In this document: piece by piece, positions 5,583 to 8,486 of the stretch
Layout of the letters: every line of letters begins with the position of its first letter
Numbering within the stretch: position 1 is the first letter of the stretch
Origin: Candidatus Desantisiibacteriota bacterium
GTDB taxonomy: Bacteria; UBA9089; CG2-30-40-21
Direction: 5' to 3'
DNA: 8,486 nt
Assembly (NCBI GenBank): GCA_016208205.1
Contig: JACQYP010000178.1
Span: 1 to 8,486 of the forward strand
The notes under the pieces: generated by a model
Told to the model about the DNA's origin: nothing
Database searches by the model: none
The model's input: the letters and a program-made list of their open reading frames with translations, nothing else
Program-made: the position numbers and the translations under genes

Positions 5583-7082
5583 TTGGAAAGCATAAACAAC
5601 TATCCTGTAAATCCAGAGGCTATAAAGACACTGCCGGCAAGGTTTGTTAACCGATACAAACTCCTTCCTATTGATGTTACTGTTGAAACACTTACCATTG
5701 CCACCCCTCAATCCCCGGATATGCAAACCATAAACGAGATTGGGTTGCTTTTGAGTAAAAAAATAAAGCTTATTATCGTGCCTTCTCATGAGATAGAGGA
5801 AGCAATAAAAAAATACTATGGACTGGGAACAATTGAGAGTATTGTTTCAGATAATAGGGGTCAGACCTTGAATACGGAATTTGGTTCGGAATTTGGAACC
5901 AAATTCCGTATTCAAGGTCTGACCCCTGACATTACATCCCTGTCAAACGAAGCTCCGGTAATTAAATTAGTAAATGCTATTATTCGAGAAGCTGTAGAAA
6001 GAGAAGCCTCTGATATTCACCTTGAACCGTATGAAAAAAACATTATTCTTCGTTATAGGATAGATGGTGTGCTTTACGATATTTCCTCGCCGCCTCCTCA
6101 TCTTTACCCGGCAATTGTTTCAAGGATAAAAATAATGGCCCAAATGAATATTGCCGAGAAGAGACTGCCGCAGGATGGACGGATACAGGTTAAAATCCAT
6201 AACAAGGATATAGATTTACGGGTCTCAACCCTGCCCACAATCTATAATGAATGTGTGTCTATCAGGGTTCTGGATAAGGGGATGCTGTTTTTGAATATAG
6301 AAACCATCGGGTTGGCAGATGCAATACTAAGTAAATACCAGCAATTGATCCATCGCTCAAATGGTATTATCTTAGTCACAGGTCCTACCGGTAGTGGAAA
6401 AACTACTACGCTTTATGCTTCCTTGGCAAGGATAAGCTCTTCAGAAAAAAAGATAATTACCGTCGAGGATCCGGTAGAATACAATCTGCAAAGGATTAGT
6501 CAGATACAGATAAAGCCGGAAATAGGGTTAACCTTTGCCTCAGGTTTGAGGTCAATATTGCGGCACAATCCGGATATTCTGATGGTCGGAGAGATTCGAG
6601 ACAAAGAAACAGCAGAGGTTGCCATTCAATCTGCCCTTACAGGACATCTGATATTGTCTACCATGCATACCAATGATTCAGCTACAGCGATTGCCAGATT
6701 ACAAGACATGGGCATAGAGGATTTTCTTATTTCTTCTACGCTGATTGGTGTTCTTGCCCAACGATTAGTGCGAACTATTTGCTCTAATTGTAAAGGGACA
6801 GGTTGCAAGGAATGCAACAGCACAGGTGTAGGGGTAGGTTCCAAACCTACCCTAAGTTGCAAGGAATGTAATAACACAGGATTCAAAGGCAGGACAGGAA
6901 TATTTGAACTATTATCCGTTAGCCCCAGAATCAAAAGATTGATTGTGGATAGGGTGGATAGCTCAAGAATAAAGGTAGCAGCTATTGAAGAGGGCATGGT
7001 TACCCTTTTGGAACAAGGGGAAGAGAAGATAGCTGCCAGGATAACAACAAGGGAAGAGGTGCTGAGGGTTATTCAAGGGTAA
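5583..7082 (+). CDS. GspE/PilB-type ATPase of type II secretion or type IV pilus assembly
   Basis: 499 residues, cytoplasmic hexameric motor that powers pseudopilus or pilus extension. Residues 1-80 form the N-terminal MshEN/GSPII_E_N-like domain (LPARFVNRYKLLPIDV... IEEAIKKYYG). The catalytic part (about 124-499) shows ASDIHLEP, RLPQDGR, Walker A GPTGSGKTT (267-275), the Asp box ITVEDPVEY, Walker B DILMVGEIRD (331-340) and the His box TGHLILSTMHTNDS. A zinc motif follows with cysteines at 400, 403, 408, 411, 426 and 429. It starts with TTG at 5583; GAGGT at 5572-5576 supports this. Two in-frame palindromic insertions are present: codons 92-115 in the interdomain linker, and an 18-residue duplication in the zinc motif (about 408-429). 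All catalytic motifs are intact, so it is probably functional. GspE versus PilB cannot be decided without neighbours. Confidence 0.95.
   Translation: MESINNYPVNPEAIKTLPARFVNRYKLLPIDVTVETLTIATPQSPDMQTINEIGLLLSKKIKLIIVPSHEIEEAIKKYYGLGTIESIVSDNRGQTLNTEFGSEFGTKFRIQGLTPDITSLSNEAPVIKLVNAIIREAVEREASDIHLEPYEKNIILRYRIDGVLYDISSPPPHLYPAIVSRIKIMAQMNIAEKRLPQDGRIQVKIHNKDIDLRVSTLPTIYNECVSIRVLDKGMLFLNIETIGLADAILSKYQQLIHRSNGIILVTGPTGSGKTTTLYASLARISSSEKKIITVEDPVEYNLQRISQIQIKPEIGLTFASGLRSILRHNPDILMVGEIRDKETAEVAIQSALTGHLILSTMHTNDSATAIARLQDMGIEDFLISSTLIGVLAQRLVRTICSNCKGTGCKECNSTGVGVGSKPTLSCKECNNTGFKGRTGIFELLSVSPRIKRLIVDRVDSSRIKVAAIEEGMVTLLEQGEEKIAARITTREEVLRVIQG
5856..5927. repeat. 72-base near-perfect palindrome inside the gspE-like gene
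   Basis: The arms 5856-5887 and 5896-5927 are 32-base exact reverse complements around an eight-base loop ggaatttg. The element starts at the first base of codon 92 and ends at the last base of codon 115. It contributes 24 residues (RGQTLNTEFGSE..., ending ...RIQGLTP) between the N-terminal domain and the ATPase core. Its ends, aggggtcagacc and ggtctgacccct, resemble short REP-like termini often found beside RAYT genes (from memory, not checked). Confidence 0.95.
6803..6880. repeat. 30-base palindromic insert between 24-base direct repeats in the zinc-motif region
   Basis: ttgcaaggaatgcaac... (6803-6826) recurs at 6857-6880 with three substitutions, all at third codon positions or silent-like. 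Between them lie 30 bases (6827-6856) whose centre forms gggtaggtt/aacctaccc. The period is 54 bases, exactly 18 codons. The result is a second copy of the C-K-E-C-N-x-T-G peptide, with VGVGSKPTLS between the copies. Confidence 0.85.
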
Positions 7083-7150
7083 GAATGCGGAATTCAGAAC
7101 AGGTTGTCTGGTTTACGGTTCAGATGTTCACTGTCCACGGTTGGAGAACG

Positions 7151-7275
7151 ATGAAGCTTGTCCCTGTGAATGCAGGGGCTTGTCCCTGTGAATGCAGGAA
7201 ACTGAACGGTTTGGAGGAGATATTGAGGCTTGGCAACTGGCACATGAATTGACTCGGCAGGTGTACTGCTTATGA
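7151..7275 (+). pseudogene. Relic of a four-helix-bundle (23S rRNA intervening-sequence-type) protein gene
   Basis: The frame at 7207-7272 reads RFGGDIEAWQLAHELTRQVY. This closely matches the N-terminal helix of the S23/IVP four-helix-bundle family, usually of the form 'rFEDieaWqkArELtr.iY'. It runs into a TGA at 7273-7275, and the remaining two thirds of the roughly 120-residue family are absent. A candidate ATG at 7151, with ggag just upstream, is separated from this block by two tandem 22-base repeats and is out of frame with it. The function of the family outside rRNA intervening sequences is unclear. The call rests on one strong 20-residue block. Confidence 0.7.
7156..7198 (+). repeat. 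22-base hairpin repeat, copies 2 and 3 in tandem
   Basis: gcttgtccctg-tgaatgcaggg begins at 7156 and again at 7178, giving a tandem period of exactly 22 bases. The pair lies directly after the candidate start codon of the four-helix-bundle relic. Both copies match copy 1 at 228-250 on the opposite strand; the second lacks the final G. Confidence 0.9.
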
Positions 7276-7280
7276 TGTAG

Positions 7281-7303
7281 GCTTGTCCCTGCGGATGCAG
7301 GGA
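7281..7303 (+). repeat. 22-base hairpin repeat, copy 4
   Basis: gcttgtccctg-cggatgcaggga differs from the other copies at two positions. The T-to-C change converts a wobble pair into a Watson-Crick pair in the ccctgc/gcaggg stem, so hairpin potential is preserved. It directly abuts the palindrome at 7304-7328. Confidence 0.88.
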
Positions 7304-7328
7304 ATGGGTTGAGGCAACCGAAACCCAT
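7304..7328. repeat. Small palindrome atgggtt...aacccat
   Basis: Seven-base arms at 7304-7310 and 7322-7328 enclose gaggcaaccga. An alternative inner hairpin ggttg/caacc is also possible. It looks like one of the short dispersed palindromes common in bacterial intergenic DNA. Copy 4 of the 22-base repeat appears inserted at its left edge: without those 22 bases the left flank would read gtaggatgggtt. Confidence 0.6.
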
Positions 7329-7340
7329 CAATGCCTTTGG

Positions 7341-7400
7341 TTCAAGGTTGATGGCTTGCTCTCTTAACCTCTGAACCGTGAACCTTTGAACCGTAAACCC
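7341..7400 (+). repeat. 60-base dispersed repeat, copy 2
   Basis: Same orientation and extent as 610-669 (ttcaaggttgatgg... ccgtgaacc words). Its end, tgaaccgtaaacc (7387-7399), is the exact reverse complement of 7110-7122, so a 13-base inverted repeat brackets the whole 290-base repeat-filled segment. Confidence 0.8.
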
Positions 7401-7425
7401 CGCATATTTTACAGGTGGTGTCCCC

Positions 7426-8486
7426 ATGAAAAAGAAACAGATATTGATTGTAGATGATGAACATATGTCTCTAAAGGCTATCTCAATCGCTTTGACCAAG
7501 GATAGTAATTATCAGGTAATACAAGCCTCTGACGGCAAAGGCGCCCTTAGATTAATAGAAGAAGAGCAGATAGACCTTGTGCTTACAGACATGAAGCTTC
7601 CGGATATAGATGGCATGACCATCTTAAAAAATGCCAAGCATAAGAACCCTGATACCGGTGTTATTGTCATGACAGGCTATGGAACCGTAGAATCTGCTGT
7701 TTTAGCTATGAAGGACGGGGCAGAAAACTATCTTACCAAGCCTATAAATATAAAAGAGTTACGGCTTCTAATCAGTAATGCCTTTGCCAAACAGCAATTG
7801 GCTGTAGAAAATAAGGAGCTGCGGACACAATTAAATATAAGGTACGGCTTCCAGAACATAATTGGACATAGCCCAAATATGCAGCAGATTTACAAAACCA
7901 TCCTTCAGGTTGCCCCGGTTAACTGCAATGTGTTGATATGTGGTGAAAGCGGTACCGGAAAGGAATTGATTGCCAAGGCACTCCACTACAATAGCCCAAG
8001 AAAAAATAAACTGTTTTTGCCGATAAATTGTACCGCTCTTCCTGAAAGCCTTATAGAGAGTGAATTGTTTGGATATGAAAAGGGTGCTTTTACCGGGGCA
8101 ATCAATAGACATAGTGGAAAGTTTGAGGCAGCAGATGAGGGGACATTGTTTCTTGATGAGATAGGGGATATGCCTCTTTCTGCTCAGGCAAGGCTTTTAA
8201 GGGTATTAGAGCAAAAGGAATTCCTCAGGGTCGGTGGGGTTTCATCGGTTAAGGTGGATGTGCGGGTCATTGCTGCTACAAATAAAGACCTTTTATTTGA
8301 GGTGCAAAAGGAGAGATTCCGAGAAGACCTTTACTGGAGGCTGAATGTTGTTGTCATCCAACTCCCGTCTCTTAGAGAAAGAAGAGATGATATTCCCTTG
8401 TTGATTGATGCCTTTATTCATGAGTTTAATCAGACAAATCAAAGAAATATCCTGGGCATCAGCCCAAAAGCCATTAATGTTCTCAT
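7426..8486 (+). CDS. Sigma-54-dependent NtrC-family response regulator (3' end beyond the window)
   Basis: 353 codons are visible and the frame is open at the window edge. The receiver domain (about 4-120) has the acidic pair D10-D11, the phospho-acceptor D55 in [10 protein letters not shown]83 and K105. The AAA+ domain begins near 145 ([12 protein letters not shown]). It shows Walker A GESGTGKE (173-180), the sigma-54-contacting loop GAFTGA (220-225), Walker B GTLFLDE and the arginine-finger region [12 protein letters not shown]. The DNA-binding helix-turn-helix would lie downstream of the window. The product activates sigma-54 RNA polymerase when phosphorylated by a partner kinase, which is not seen here. 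AGGTGG at 7413-7418 supports the ATG at 7426. Beside a GspE/PilB gene and a PEP-CTERM protein, a PilR- or PrsR-like role is possible, but targets are unknown. Confidence 0.96.
   Translation, partial: MKKKQILIVDDEHMSLKAISIALTKDSNYQVIQASDGKGALRLIEEEQIDLVLTDMKLPDIDGMTILKNAKHKNPDTGVIVMTGYGTVESAVLAMKDGAENYLTKPINIKELRLLISNAFAKQQLAVENKELRTQLNIRYGFQNIIGHSPNMQQIYKTILQVAPVNCNVLICGESGTGKELIAKALHYNSPRKNKLFLPINCTALPESLIESELFGYEKGAFTGAINRHSGKFEAADEGTLFLDEIGDMPLSAQARLLRVLEQKEFLRVGGVSSVKVDVRVIAATNKDLLFEVQKERFREDLYWRLNVVVIQLPSLRERRDDIPLLIDAFIHEFNQTNQRNILGISPKAINVL

Larger units (their letters stand above)
7083..7425. other. Repeat-dense gap between the gspE-like gene and the response regulator
   Basis: No intact gene is present. 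In order it holds an inverted gaaccgtaaacc word (7110-7122), two tandem 22-base repeats (7156-7198), a relic of a four-helix-bundle gene, a third 22-base repeat (7281-7303), a small tgggtt/aaccca palindrome (7304-7328), and the 60-base repeat (7341-7400). I found no clear promoter or terminator in it. Confidence 0.7.

Noticed and set aside
6626..6997. Reverse-strand 123-codon frame within the ATPase gene.
   Set aside because: It is the antisense shadow of the catalytic core and zinc motif, which are clearly coding on the plus strand.
7156..7303. The 22-base repeats as a CRISPR array.
   Set aside because: The units are tandem without spacers or irregularly placed, shorter than usual, and no cas gene is present.
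7128..7499. Reverse-strand 123-codon frame across the repeat-rich gap.
   Set aside because: It is made of repeat sequence and the antisense of the response regulator start; no family resemblance.

Overview
The window looks like chromosomal DNA of an AT-rich, Gram-negative, probably uncultivated bacterium. The evidence is an OmpA-like periplasmic/outer-membrane protein, a protein with a C-terminal PEP-CTERM exosortase-sorting signal, a heptosyltransferase-family glycosyltransferase, a type II secretion/type IV pilus assembly ATPase and a sigma-54-dependent response regulator. Intergenic DNA is crowded with small palindromic repeats, the tail of a group II intron, and relics of a REP-associated (RAYT/Y1) transposase and of a four-helix-bundle (23S intervening-sequence-type) protein. 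I cannot assign a phylum from this alone.

Layout. Positions 1-77 are the 3' end (domains V and VI) of a group II intron whose body lies outside the window. Positions 172-520 (minus) hold a frameshifted C-terminal relic of a RAYT transposase. A leftward two-gene unit follows, transcribed from a consensus promoter at 2296-2324: coaD (phosphopantetheine adenylyltransferase), then a secreted OmpA-like protein. A roughly 580-base spacer full of repeats separates it from a rightward gene series. That series contains an initiating sugar transferase read in frame, without a stop, into a PEP-CTERM protein; a GT9 glycosyltransferase with its own promoter; a GspE/PilB ATPase; a 340-base repeat-rich gap; and an NtrC-type regulator cut off by the window end.

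How the genes fit together. A polyprenyl-phosphate sugar-1-phosphate transferase, a GT9 transferase and a PEP-CTERM protein suggest an exopolysaccharide/exosortase-type surface programme. The GspE/PilB ATPase and sigma-54 regulator suggest a pilus or secretion function beside it. The co-function is inference from neighbourhood; coaD is housekeeping.

Most notable observations: (1) the gspE-like gene carries two palindromic insertions that keep the reading frame, one a 72-base near-perfect inverted repeat occupying exactly codons 92-115, the other a 30-base palindrome between 24-base direct repeats that duplicates the second CxxC pair of its zinc motif; (2) a 22-base hairpin repeat occurs four times, and deleting one copy exactly restores the frame of the RAYT relic's C-terminus, suggesting a very small mobile repeat; (3) the sugar transferase and PEP-CTERM gene form one open frame with a strong internal ribosome-binding site and signal peptide at the junction.
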